In this document: piece by piece, positions 1 through 9,877 of the stretch | How positions within the stretch are numbered: position 1 is the first letter of the stretch | How the letters are laid out: each line of letters begins with the position of its first letter | NCBI GenBank assembly: GCA_028571685.1 | Contig: CM053142.1 | Location: 66,427,296 to 66,491,295, forward strand | Direction of reading: 5' to 3' | Length of the DNA stretch: 64,000 bases | Source of the DNA: Heterohyrax brucei | Lineage: Eukaryota; Chordata; Mammalia; Hyracoidea; Procaviidae | Notes under the pieces: model-generated | What the model was told of the DNA's origin: nothing | The model's input: only the letters and a program-made list of their open reading frames with translations | The model's database searches: none | Translations under genes and position numbers: made by a program

Positions 1-650
1 TGCTTTGAACAAAGAAAGACTCAGCTGTGATGAGGAGGGTGTGGAGTGACAGATCCCAACGAGAACTATTTTGGGCGTGGATCTTGGCACCTCCAGCTGA
101 CTGTGGCAGGTGTGAGGAGACAAGGCAGAGGTCTTTATCTCCTGAGCATTGACCTGGAGTGTGATTTTTTTTTTCTTTTTTTGCCACCCTTCTCCCATGC
201 TCTCGTGCCTTATTTCAGCAGCACAGGGGATACCGTGTTAGAGGTGGACTCTGGGGAGGTTCAGCTGGCATGGCCTTGTGGGAAGTAAGGCTTCTCCTTC
301 CTACAGGTGGTAGGATGACTTACAGAAACAGGTCAAGGGCTGAACTGGAAACCCAGATAACAGAGTCAATGAGACAGGAGATGGAATCATCCTAATTCAG
401 GTCTTTAGGGTGACAGAAGACAAAGAATTTGAATTTTTGTAGAACACTTATAAAATTGCATAGTTATTCTTCTCTTTGGTGTCAGTAGAGTCAGATTCAA
501 CTAGATGGCACTTGGCTGGCTGGCAATATATTTAATGGCTATGTTTAATGTTGTTTGACTAATGATCTCTTCTTAATTAATCAAGCAGATTAAAAACATT
601 TTAAATTTGTAAGCCTTCCTCTCTTTTTTTCTCCCTTTATTTTCTCTTCT
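1..650. other. Unassigned non-coding DNA
   Basis: No gene or well-preserved repeat is visible. An 80-residue frame at 46-288 is not supported: it crosses a T-run and a low-complexity Phe/Leu stretch. Around 488-525 there is a degenerate copy of a retrotransposon tail ('gtcagattcaactagatggc') that matches the tail of the 39 bp insertion near 56.5 kb. The rest is ordinary AT-rich intergenic or intronic sequence. Confidence 0.6.
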
Positions 651-725
651 TCATCAAACATTTATAGAACTTCACTTCACATTCTGGGATGTGATAAGTG
701 CTGGACATACAAAGGAATGAAATCC
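650..725 (+). mobile_element. MIR/L2-like ancient fragment
   Basis: The phrase around 'gataagtgctggacatac' resembles the 3' part of ancient mammalian MIR or L2 elements (the 'growing list of tissues, size and coordinate' style segment often ending in a trackable 'aagtgctggg.atac' motif). The copy is short and decayed, so the family assignment is tentative. Confidence 0.4.
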
Positions 726-924
726 TTTTTGCCATCCAGGAATTTGAACATGGCTGAACTACTAGGTGGAGGGTCAAGACAGGAGTGATGGCTTGTTGCA
801 TAGTCTTATTTGTCAGACAATGTGACTTCCACTTTCAAATATGTTTATTTAATTTAAACCAGTAAACAACTTCATAAGATGTCTATAATGATAGCAAATA
901 AACTGACATATTTGGTTTAATCCT

Positions 925-1045
925 TATAATAACCCTAAAAATTAAATACTATTATTATTTTCATGTGGCATGTCAGGAGACTGAAGCAAAGAGAGATCAG
1001 GAGGTTCAGTGAGTGGCTAGGCAGGTATCCAGGTCCTAGTTCTCT
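925..1045 (-). mobile_element. MIR element, antisense
   Basis: The plus strand reads as reverse-complement MIR: 'attattattttcatgtggc', then 'gagactgaagcaaagaga' and a 'gtatccaggtcctag' segment, in the order expected for the MIR core read backwards. Divergence is high, as expected for a mammal-wide SINE. The 122-residue minus-strand frame over this element (935-1303) is a chance ORF. Confidence 0.65.
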
Positions 1046-1800
1046 AAATTTAAAGAGTCTCATGCAGTTTGACCTCTTTTGAGAGTTACTCATCCCACCC
1101 TCACTTAAAGGCCTCTGACTAAATAGTGGAGCTGGGTTCCACTTGAACTTTAGGTATGTGGAGTGCAAATCTGTTTGACCCTGAGAAGAGAGGAGGGAAG
1201 GGTAGAGTTGCATTGTATCCAGTTTAATGCGGGGAATGAGGAAGAATGAATGCGAACTTTGAATTGGAAGAGATGGAGACAGACTCTTGTGCTGGTACAT
1301 CATCTTTACAATGGAATGGAGTTCTAGAAATGAGTCAAAAATAGCCTGTGATTGCCCTCAAGTTGTTTACTTCTTCATAGCAAGCTGAAATCCCTTAGCC
1401 CCCCAAAAGCTTCTCAAAAGCAAACTCTCAGAGCTAGACTCCCCACCTAACTGCAGGAGAACCTTGTCTAAGGTATCTGTAACCCTTATTTCTCCCTTCC
1501 TGCAGTGTTTCTCATGTCCTCTTCCCCCTTCTGGTAGCTCCCTGTGTCTGCTGTCCTCTGGAAGACCTCCTGCTGTGGGGGAACAAGAATTGCATGCCAC
1601 TGTCAATGTTGCCTCCCTATTTTGTCATCCTTTTTCCCTTGATCAGCCCCAAATTCTCTTGAACTCACAACCAGTGTTCAAGGGGTAGACTCTTTGTGTC
1701 TCAGTTGTCCCAGCAATGAATTGGAGGTGTAGGAAAGACGGAACAAAGAGATTCTGGTGCTCTTTCCTTTCCAACTGTGACTTACAAGCAGAACCCCATT
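1046..1800. other. Unassigned non-coding DNA
   Basis: Overlapping short frames occur on both strands (1367-1606 minus, 1464-1688 plus), with no recognisable domain and no preferred frame. I see no repeat that I can name. It could be single-copy sequence. Confidence 0.5.
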
Positions 1801-1970
1801 GTGAAGCCAGGTATCCAGGGTCTGGTGTCAGCTCTGTAACTTACTAGCTGAGTGACTGTAGGCAAGTCACCTTTCTGTATCTCATTCTTTTTTTATAAAC
1901 AGGGAGGGTGTTTATTTTTCATTCCCCACAGGGTCTTGGTAAATGAACATTAAATGAGGCAATACATGAG
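1800..1970 (+). mobile_element. MIR element
   Basis: This shows the sense-strand MIR signature: 'aacttactagctgagtgact' followed by 'ggcaagtcacctttctg' and a degraded 'cctcatctgtaaa' equivalent. These are the MIR core and the region after it. The copy is decayed but well ordered. Confidence 0.75.
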
Positions 1971-2094
1971 TAAATGAAATGACTGAAAACTGGGTGGACA
2001 CACATAAGGTGTGGTTATGTTTATGGTACCATTATGCCACCCTTCCCCAAGGTGCTACTCTCTTGTACAGGGCAATACATGGCCAGCTGTCAAC

Positions 2095-2240
2095 ATAGTA
2101 GCAGCATGAGCTTTAGAGTCAGAAAGATTTGTGTTTAGAAATTCTCCTTTCTTTTCTAACTAGGCAGGCCACTTCAATTTACAGAGCCTCAGTCTCTCTC
2201 ATTACAAAATAGGACTAATATACTGGCGTAATATGCTTGT
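2095..2240 (+). mobile_element. MIR element
   Basis: A second sense MIR lies just downstream. 'gctttagagtcagaaagatt' is the tRNA-related/core start, and 'acagagcctcagtctctc' with 'acaaaataggactaatat' corresponds to the 'cctcatctgtaaaatgg.gataata' part. It ends just before an AfroSINE head. Confidence 0.65.
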
Positions 2241-2281
2241 TGAAATCCCCAGGTGGTACAAACCATTAACATGCTTGGTTA

Positions 2282-3735
2282 TTGTCATGGATTGCATTGT
2301 GTTCCCCCAAACATCTGTGTAGCAATTTAGCTAGGCCATAATTTGTGGTATTGTGTGATGTCTTCAATGCTGTAAGTCCTGTCTCTACAATCTTAATAAG
2401 TGTGGATGGGCACCAGTTGTGTTGGTGGGATAGAGCATGATGTGTAAGATTATTTTGTGCCTTGAGGCAGTCTCTTGAGACATAAAGGAGAGGTTTGTGA
2501 ACCTCGTACCATCAAAGAAGAAAGCAGTTCTGGGAGCTGATTGCAGTCCTTTGGAAAGGACTAGGGTCCCGGCACCTCAGAAGCTTCCAGTCCAGGGGAA
2601 GATTGACAGGGACTTTCCTCCACAGCCAGCAGGGTTTCAGGAACACGGAGAGATAGGGTGGCATCAGCGGAGGAGGAAAATGACGAGGCTGAGAAAGGAA
2701 AGAGTTTTGGAGAATGGCAGCCTCGTAAAGGTCTGTCTTCCTTTATTTTTTATAGACAATGAGGTAACTGTACTTTGACCACGTATGTGATTGGCTAGCA
2801 AGGAGTGGGTACCTCACGGTCTCTCTTCATGTCAATCATTAGGGTCTTCTAAATAATGGCCCCAGACAGTGGTCTCTTTTCATGTTAATTATTAGGGTCC
2901 TCTCTGTTAGCTAGTAAAGAATCAATACCTTGTAGTCCTTTTTCATGTTAATCATTAGGGTCCTCTAGGTAATGGCCCAAGACAAATATCCTCGAGGTCA
3001 AAGGTGCAGGAAGGATAGGCTCATCTTAAAAGTTAATCTGACTGTCTCCATTTGTTCCTTCTCTGCTCTTTTTATCTCCTCCTGTGAAGACAATAAGTGT
3101 CCATCGTCCCCCACTCTAAGCTTCTCTTAAACTATTCTAAGAAGGTTATTTCTTTAGCATCTGTCTATTTGCCATACCAAACACAATAAACTTGGAAGCT
3201 TATCTGTCTTCCTGATGTAGGGAATGGAATATCTATATTCTAAGGGCTGTGCGAGGGGGTTATTCCTGGGGAGCTTCCCAGAGACTTTCTGCAATCTTGT
3301 TTTTTCTGGGAAGGGGGATGTGCAGCTGGGAGAAGCCAGTAGGGTTGTGCCGGCTCCGATGCTCTCAGGCTGGGTGTGCCACATTGGAATTCATTAAGCC
3401 GAGGGGGTTGTAAAACCCTTCTTCTTTGATCCTTGTGCTGGGAAGTAAGGAGGTGTTTTTGAGGAAAGTTTGATTAGGTTGCAAAATATTATCAAGCAGA
3501 GTATGGCCAGAAAATATGTCACGGTGGAATGCCTCCGCCTGTCATCACAGAAGCTTGTGACTCTGTTCACAGGGGCTTTTGTGGGTGACAGACCTCGGCA
3601 AGCAGAGAAAGCCGTCTCTGGTTGCTGATACCCTGAATTCGGACTTCTGGCTTACTAGACTGTGACAAATAAAATTTCTCTTTTTAAAGTGATCCACTTG
3701 TGGTATTTCTGTCAAAGCAGCTCTGACTAGTACAG
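2282..3735 (+). mobile_element. MaLR-type solo LTR with a ~950 bp internal insert
   Basis: The left end 'tgtcatggattgcattgtg' and the right end '...gactagtacag' match a second copy at 57930-58440 along most of its length. Both carry an AATAAA signal close to the 3' end (here 3668-3673) followed by 'ccacttgtggtatttctgt', a layout typical of MaLR/MLT1 LTRs. The LTR-like sequence is interrupted between about 2640 and 3597. No internal retroviral region is attached, so this is a solo LTR. The family is inferred from resemblance, not searched. Confidence 0.6.
2640..3597. repeat. Insert of unknown type inside the LTR, with three imperfect units
   Basis: This block is absent from the sister LTR copy at 57930-58440. 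It contains three related units with the core 'tcatgt.aat.attagggtc' at about 2827, 2880 and 2943, joined by two kinds of linker. The unit period is about 53-63 bp. The remainder includes a 76-residue minus-strand frame (3154-3384) without a recognisable domain. It could be an unrelated LTR or an expanded U3 region. I cannot name it. Confidence 0.45.
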
Positions 3736-3901
3736 CTGCTAACTGTAAGACTGGTGGTTTGAATATCCAGAGGCACCTGGTGATCTAATTCCAAAAAAAT
3801 CAGCTACTGAAAACCCTCTGGAGCACAACTGTTCTCTGTACATGGGATCACCATGAGTTGGAATAAACAGCAACTGGTTTTTAATATGCTTGTACTGAAA
3901 T

Positions 3902-3994
3902 AAGAACCCTGGTGATGTAGTGGTTAAGTGCTTCATCTCCTAACCGAAAGGTCGGCAGTTTAAATCCACAAAGTGCTCCTCGGAAACTCTATGG
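3902..3994 (+). mobile_element. Truncated AfroSINE (5' half)
   Basis: The copy runs from 'gaaccctggtgatgtagtgg' through 'aaaggtcggcagtttaaatc' and stops at 'aaactctatgg', where a second AfroSINE begins without a gap. The 3' tail is missing. Confidence 0.8.
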
Positions 3995-4165
3995 AAACCC
4001 TGGTGGCATAGTGGTTAAGTGCTATAGCAGCTAACCAAAAGATCAGCAAATTCAAAACCAACAGGTTCTCCCTGGAAACTCTATAGGGCAGTTCTACTCT
4101 ACCCTATAGGGTCACTATGAGTCTGAATCAACTGGACAACGGTGGGTTTGGTTCTTTGTTTTTTT
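3995..4165 (+). mobile_element. AfroSINE, complete
   Basis: All expected parts are present in order: head 'aaaccctggtggcatagtgg', A-box-like region, 'gatcagcaaattcaaaac' B-box-like region, 'ggcagttctactctacccta', tail 'gtcactatgagtctgaat' and the terminal 'ggtttggttctttg'. It sits head-to-tail behind the truncated copy at 3902-3994. Confidence 0.85.
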
Positions 4166-4576
4166 GTGTTGAATAGTAAAATTGGTAACAGACATCTTTC
4201 TTTGAGTTAAAGGTTTTTCTTATCTTTCGCCTGAATTTGTAAATCCTTTCTTTCCTGTTTGAAGCCAGGCTTGTTAAATTTGAATTTCAGAAATTATGGT
4301 TGGGTGGAAGGGCAGACTATCTTGTGATTCCATATTCACTGATTTCACTAAAAGGGGAAGGTCAGAGCTCAATCAATCATGTTAAAATTACCAATGGCTG
4401 ATCTCTAGTTTTCTTTCTAAACCCCACTGTAACTAGCTTCTTGGAGCCATTTGCTTTTTTTTTAGAATTAAAATGATGCTTCTATATGCATATAGAATAA
4501 CTGCTGAGAACAAACCTTAGGACTGTGTTTTGGTAATTCTTGATCATTTTTAATACTTGTTAGTCAAAACTGAAGC
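4166..4576. other. Unassigned non-coding DNA
   Basis: AT-rich sequence with no ORF of interest and no repeat I can name. Confidence 0.5.
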
Positions 4577-4641
4577 AAACCCATTGCCATAAAGTTGATT
4601 CTGACTCATAGCGACCCGATAAAATAGTAGAATTATCCCAT
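4577..4641 (-). mobile_element. AfroSINE 3'-end fragment
   Basis: Reading on the plus strand, 'aaacccattgccataaagtt' and 'ctgactcatagcgaccc' are the reverse complement of an AfroSINE tail. The fragment stops where the RTE element at 4642 begins. A short 'accagggttt' at about 6570, beyond the RTE, could be its other end, but too little matches to be sure. Confidence 0.65.
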
Positions 4642-6565
4642 GTTGTTGTTGCTGGGTGTCGTCAAGTCAATTCTGACTCATAGTGACTCTATACACAATA
4701 GAATGAAACACTGCCCAGTCTTGCACCATGTTCACAATCATCTTTATGCTTAAGCCCATTGTTTTAGTCATTGTGTTAATCCTTCTTGTTAAGGGTCTTC
4801 CTCTTTTTCTCTGACCCTCCACTCTACCAAGCATGATTTCCTTCTCCAGGGACTGATCCCTTCTGACAACATGTCCAAAGTATGCAAGACACAGTCTTGC
4901 CATCTTTGCTTCCAAGGAGAACTGTGGGTGTACTTCTTCCAGAACAGATCTGTTTGTTCTTTTGGTAGTCCATGGAACATTCAGTATTCTTCTCCAACAC
5001 CATGATTCGAATGTATCAGTTCTTCTGTCTTCCTTAATCATTGTCCAGCTTTCAAATGCATATGATGTGGTTGACAATACCATGGCTTGAGTCAGGTGAC
5101 CATTAGTCTTCAAGGCCACAGCTTTATTTTTCAAATGCAGAAGACCTTTTGCTACACATTTCCCCAATGCAATGTGTCTGCTGCTTCCATGGGCATCAAT
5201 TGTGGAACCAAGTAAAATGAAATCTTTGACAACCTCAAAACTTTCTCTATGATGTTGGTTACTGGTCCAGTGGTGAGGATTTTTGTTTTCTTAATGTTGA
5301 GGTGAAGAGAGCAAGATGAAAAAAGGAAGAGGTCCTTAAAAAGATAGGAAAGAAAGAAAAGACCAAATTGAAAGGCAGAAGAGACTCTGAAACTCACTCT
5401 CGAATGTGGAGCAGCTAAAGTAAAAGGAAGGAAAGATGAAATAAAAGAATTGAACAGAAGATTTCAAAGGGCAGCTCAAGAAGACACAATAAAGTATTAT
5501 GATGACTTGTGCAAACAGCTGGATAGAAAACCAAAAGGGAAGGACATACTTGCATTTCTCAAGCTGAAAGAACTGAAGAAAAAATGCAAGTCTTGAGTGG
5601 CAATACTAAAGGATTCTACAGGGAAAATATTAAATGACTCAGGGAGCATCAAAAGAAGATGCAAGAAATACACAGAGTCACTATACCAGAAAGAACTGGG
5701 TGATGTTCAGCCAGTTGAAGAGGTTCCGTATGATAAAGAATCAATGGTACTGAAGGAAGAATTTGAAATTGCATTGAAGGCATTGGCAAAAAGCAAGGCT
5801 CCAGGAACTGATAGAATATCAGCTGAGACGTTTCAACAAATGGATACAGTGCTGGAAGTGCTCCCTCATCTGAACCAAGAAATTTGGAGGACAGCTACCT
5901 GCCCAACTGCCTGTAAGAGATTCATATTTATACCCATTCTGAAAAAAGCTGATCCAACCAATTGCAAAAATTACCGAACAGTATCGTATGTAAAATTTTG
6001 CTAAAGATCCCTTAAAAGTTGCTGCAACAGTATATTGACAAAGAACTGCTAGAAATTCAAGCTGGATTCAGAAGAACCGGAGATATCATTGCTGATGTCA
6101 GATGGATCTTAGCTGAAAACAGAAAATATCAGAAGGATATTTACCTGTGTTTCATTGATTGTGCAAAGGCACTCGACTGTGTGGACCATAAAATATTATG
6201 GCTAACACTGCGGAGAATGGGAACTTTAGAACACTTAATTGTGTTCTTATGGAATCTGTACATTGATCAAGGGGCAGTTGTAAGAACAAAATAAGGGGAC
6301 ACTGCATGGTTCAAAGTCAGGAAAGGTGTGTGTCAGGGTTGTATCCTTTCAACATACCTTTTCAATCTGTATACTGGGCAAATGATCAGAGAAGCTGGAC
6401 CCCATGAAGAAGACCAAGGCATCAGGATCGGAGGAAGACTTGTTAACAGCCTGCGTTACACAGATGACACAATCTTGCTTGATGGAAGCGAAGAGAGTTT
6501 GAAACACTTACTGACAAAGATCAAAGGCCACAGCCTTCAGTATGGATTGCACCTTGACATGAAAG
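4642..6565 (-). mobile_element. RTE LINE with 5' inversion
   Basis: Two parts of one RTE element lie back to back. The 3' part (about 5305 down to 4642, minus strand) encodes the C-terminal region that follows the reverse transcriptase, including the motifs ESWTM, RRILNVPW and YFGHVVRRDQSLEK, then the 3' end 'gttgttgttgctgg' as seen on the plus strand. The 5' part (about 5316-6565, plus strand) encodes the linker and RT domain. Plus-strand pieces include KAPGTDRIS (5597-6004), FIDCAKALDCVD (6019-6294) and RYTDDTILL (6328-6582), separated by stops. The plus part ends at the residues where the minus part begins, so one element was inverted during insertion. It is non-functional. Confidence 0.85.
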
Positions 6566-6814
6566 TTACCAGGGTTTGTTAGAAGGATTACATTAAGTGT
6601 ATGTAAAGGCATTACTGCAAGGCCTGGTACATAGAGTCCTTGGTAGACAATACTCCATGTTCCATCTAAGGAGTTAGGCTACCAACTGACACACTCTCTC
6701 CCTTTGGGAAAGCAAAGACTAATCATCACGGGACAAGTACATCATCTTCCCTGCTTTGCTGAAGCTTTCCTATTTTTAAAGACCTGGATGAGGGCCTAGA
6801 AATCTTCACACCTA
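6566..6814. other. Unassigned non-coding DNA
   Basis: Flanking sequence right of the RTE. No gene or clear repeat is visible. Confidence 0.5.
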
Positions 6815-6880
6815 AGCCTCTTGTTTTACAGATGATAAGCTGAAGTTACAACAATAGGGGTAGCTCTGGGACCAGAATGG
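6815..6880 (-). mobile_element. MIR fragment, antisense
   Basis: 'ttgttttacagatgataagc' followed by 'tgaagttac' is the reverse-complement MIR segment normally reading 'ttttacagatgaggaaactgag'. It is short and decayed. Confidence 0.5.
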
Positions 6881-7604
6881 CATCTCCTGCCTCCTTCCTC
6901 TGGACCCAGCTCCCAATGTCTATACTTTGTCTCATTGTCAACCTCTGTCTGCTCTTAATCCAGCACAGTCTTGCAAGCCAGCCTGCTCAGAACTGCCCTG
7001 GGCTGCTCACTGAAGCAGAAAAAGAAATTACTGAAAAAGGCTATGCTGTGGTTGGCCCGAGGAAGTGTTGGAAGCAGGACCTTAAGAGAGTTTGGCAGCA
7101 GCGACCTACTTACAAAAGGAAAAAAGAGGGAACAACCATCACATGTTCTATTGTTGGCCAGGGTGGTTTTGCTGCCATCCCCTTCCCAGAACAAAACTTG
7201 CTGGCATTGAACCTGAAGAAAAGGAACTAGAATTTGAGCATTGTTAACAGTACCTTTGGGCTGTGCTATCAGAGGTACCGCAGCTTATCATCTGAACAGA
7301 AGCCCACAGAGGGAGAAAACAAGAGCATAGGAGGGAGCCCCTGCCAAGGGGGACAAAAAGGACCCTGGATGCTGGGATCCCCAAACCATTCTCTCTGCAA
7401 GCTCCACTCCAAAATGTTAGCAACCAGAACCTGTAGGGCATTTCCCAGTTCAGATGTGACTTTGAGTGATCGCACTGAAATCTGCACAACAGCACTTGAA
7501 TTTTTTTTTTTTAATTATTCTTTTCCATTTCAACAAATACGTGACTGGGGATAGGTCTTGGGGTCGAGAAATTCTTGCTGGTCAAGCTGATTTTGAATTA
7601 TTAA
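6881..7604. other. Unassigned DNA with overlapping short ORFs
   Basis: Frames of 72-117 residues are open on both strands here, because stop codons happen to be rare. The longest (6877-7230, plus, 117 residues) begins with a hydrophobic Leu-rich stretch that resembles a signal peptide, but I recognise no domain and see no splice or promoter context. A T-run lies at about 7500-7513. I do not call a gene. Confidence 0.4.
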
Positions 7605-7790
7605 TCATATATTACAGATGAAGGAACTGAAGTTTGGTGACAGATTCACAGTGTTCAGTAAATACTGGCTTTGAACTGTAAAAAAAAATGTATACACTGA
7701 CTTGTTCAGTCACAGAGTCACATAGTCATAAATAGCAGAGTCAGAGTTTAGGATTAGAACTCAAAATCTTACATTCTTTCCATCACATTG
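7605..7790 (-). mobile_element. MIR element, antisense
   Basis: 'attacagatgaaggaactga' then 'ggtgacagattcacag', 'cacatagtcataaatagcag' and 'gattagaactcaaaatctta' follow the order of a reverse-complement MIR from the 'cctcatctgtaaa' region back to the tRNA-related B-box region. Confidence 0.75.
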
Positions 7791-8080
7791 CACAATTGGG
7801 TACCTCCCAGGGTCATCGCACTTTAAGATTCTCCACTTTACCCAGCCTTTTGCAGCCTGAAGTTAGTCCCAGAGATGAATGCATAAAAGCCCTGTGTTTA
7901 CAGAGTTCAGCTCAGAAAAATCCACTGACAGGGTCCAAATCCTCTGCCTTCTGTTGCAATCTCATTCTTAAAAAATGGCATCAAAGGAGTCTCTGGTTCT
8001 TCCTTTGCTTCTAAAAATTGAATGCAGCCGGTAGTTACACATTCATATCGCTAGTTCAAGAACTGTACTTACAGCTAAGC

Positions 8081-8236
8081 CAAAACCAATACCAGTAAGT
8101 TGATTCTGACTCATAGTGAACCTGATAGGTCAGAGTAGAACTGCCCCATAGAATGAACAAGGGGTACCTGGTGGATATGAACTGCCAACTTTTTGGTTAG
8201 CAGATGTAGACTTAACTACTGTACCACCAGGATTTC
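8081..8236 (-). mobile_element. AfroSINE
   Basis: The reverse-complement form is complete from the tail ('gttgattctgactcatagtg') through 'cagagtagaactgcccca' to the head ('tgtaccaccaggatttcc'). Confidence 0.85.
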
Positions 8237-8254
8237 CTACTTATAAGTAGAAGG

Positions 8255-8345
8255 GTATAAATTGGGCAGAAATCAAAGCCAACTATTGAGCATCTTCTAA
8301 ATGCTGAATAGTATCCCAGGCATTAAGAGGATACAGAAATGTAAG
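8255..8345 (+). mobile_element. MIR/L2-like fragment
   Basis: 'ctattgagcatcttctaaat' followed by 'cccaggcattaagaggatac' resembles the 'ttgagcacctactatgtgccaggcac' segment common to ancient mammalian repeats. The copy is short. Confidence 0.45.
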
Positions 8346-9239
8346 ATGACTTACAAGATAGGTAAGAACGAGGAAAATAGGGACAAAAAGAGATCAGGGC
8401 TGACAAGGTGAGGAGACAATGAGCGGGGTATTAAAAGGTGGGTCACGCCTAGTAAGGTCACTGGAGAGGAGAGAGCACCCCAGGCAGAGGGCACAGGACC
8501 CCAGGCAGAGGGCACAGCTTTGGCAACAATGTAAAGATGGGCTGTATTACGGTATAAGGGAAGGAGTGCCACAAGTAGGGTCTAAGAACACAACAACCTC
8601 AAAACACAGAGCCCTGAATTTCCATATCTTGAAGAAGTTGTTTTGTTGGTGGTGGTGTTTTTTTTTTATTTTTACTTTTTTAAAAGAAGTATGCACCATG
8701 ATACTAGCAAGCCCTCACAGGACTACAAGTGAGTGTAACACCTGTGGCCCAGCCCTTGAGCTGTTTTGAGATGCCCTGCAGTTCTCGGCTAGAGGCCTGG
8801 AACGAGGGGTAAAGCTGCAAAATGCCCACCAGATGGCAGTATTTCCTAGTACGACCGCCCTGGAGGAGCCCCATGAAGGGAATTTTGCCCAAGAGCACCT
8901 GGTTTTACGGCCCTGACAGCGGCTTTCCTTGATCCACAGCTAAGGTACCTGATTCATTTCACACTCTACCTTAGTGTACTTCCAAGAACGTCATTCTGGG
9001 AATGAGAAGTACAGACTGTCAGAAGAACCCTCTACAATTCTTGTGGAGGGAGCAGCGTGCTCGTCTCTTCCTTCCCGGTACCTTTCCTTCCCCATTTAGA
9101 AATGTAGATAGTGCTGACACCTTTGCTTTCCACTTATGACTCAATCACCTGCAGAGCTGAGCAGCTTTGCCCAGGCTGCGTTCAGTTTTGCCTCAGGCCA
9201 ATGCAGTTCCTCAACAATTACCTAAAAACTGTGTTTTCA
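8346..9239. other. Unassigned DNA with a small tandem duplication
   Basis: A 20 bp unit 'accccaggcagagggcacag' occurs twice in a row (8477-8496 and 8498-8517). The rest shows no gene. Frames at 8351-8572 and 8419-8769 cross each other on opposite strands and have no domain. Confidence 0.5.
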
Positions 9240-9389
9240 GGGGTGATGTAGTGGGTAAGTGCTATAGCTGCTAATCCGAAGGTCAGCAGCTCAAATGTGC
9301 CAGACGCTCCTTGCAAACTCGTTGGGGCAGTTCTACTCTGTCCTATAGGGACGCTGTGAGTCGGCATCGAGTTGACTAGGTTTGGTTTT
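9240..9389 (+). mobile_element. AfroSINE lacking the first bases
   Basis: It starts within the head at 'ggtgatgtagtgggtaagtg' and continues through 'gaaggtcagcagctcaaatg' to the tail 'acgctgtgagtcggcatcga' and the terminal 'aggtttggtttt'. Confidence 0.85.
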
Positions 9390-9718
9390 CTTTATCTGTA
9401 TGTGTGAGCTCAAGTTCTTGAATCCCTTGACTGTGAGAAGGGTGGAGGCTGAATCAGACGGAGCCACAGATGACCTAAGGACGAGATACTTGCTTAGCAG
9501 CTTATTGTGCAAACGACTAGAGGAAGGAGCCAAAGAAGGTGCAAAAGCTGAAGAAGGACAGAGAGACCTGGGCTTCCCTTCTGCTTAAATTCTGCCGTCT
9601 GCACTGTGCAAAGAGCTTTAGGGTCAGGTTTACTTCATGACATCAGCCCCAATGCTAGGGCGGTTATTTTTTCATTCCTGGAAGTCAAGGATGTAAATGA
9701 GGTTATTTTCGTGCTGGT
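9390..9718. other. Unassigned non-coding DNA
   Basis: No repeat or gene is recognised. A 68-residue frame at 9382-9588 begins inside the preceding SINE and is not credible. Confidence 0.5.
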
Positions 9719-9877
9719 AACCCTAGTGGCATAGTGGTTAAGTGCTAGCTACTGACCAAAATGTCAACAGTTCAAATCCACTAGGCACTCCTTGGAAACT
9801 CGACAGAGCAGTTCTACTCTGTCCTATAGGGTCACTATGAGTTGAAACCAACCAGATGGAGGTGGGTTTGGGTTTTT
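9719..9877 (+). mobile_element. AfroSINE
   Basis: A complete short-form copy: head 'aaccctagtggcatagtgg', B-box-like 'tcaacagttcaaatcc', 'gcagttctactctgtccta', tail 'gtcactatgagttgaaac' and terminal 'ggtgggtttgg'. Confidence 0.88.

Larger units (their letters stand above)
2244..3888 (+). mobile_element. AfroSINE split by an LTR insertion (5' piece 2244-2281, 3' piece 3736-3888)
   Basis: The 5' piece, 'ccccaggtggtacaaacc', is the head of an AfroSINE. After the LTR-like insertion the same SINE resumes at 'ctgctaactgtaagactgg' and runs through the B-box-like region, the 'agaggcacctgg' segment and the 3' tail 'ccatgagttggaataaac'. This is the longer AfroSINE variant with the extra 'aaaatcagctactgaaaacc' module. 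The SINE is tRNA-derived and non-autonomous. Its tail resembles the RTE 3' end, which suggests RTE mobilisation. Confidence 0.7.

Noticed and set aside
4577..6580. AfroSINE split by the inverted RTE, with its head at 'accagggttt' near 6570
   Set aside because: Only ten bases match the SINE head, and the middle of the SINE is absent.
6877..7230. 117-residue frame with a hydrophobic N-terminal stretch resembling a signal peptide
   Set aside because: Several frames on both strands are open in the same interval, no domain is recognisable, and part of the start overlaps a MIR trace. I see no splice or promoter support.
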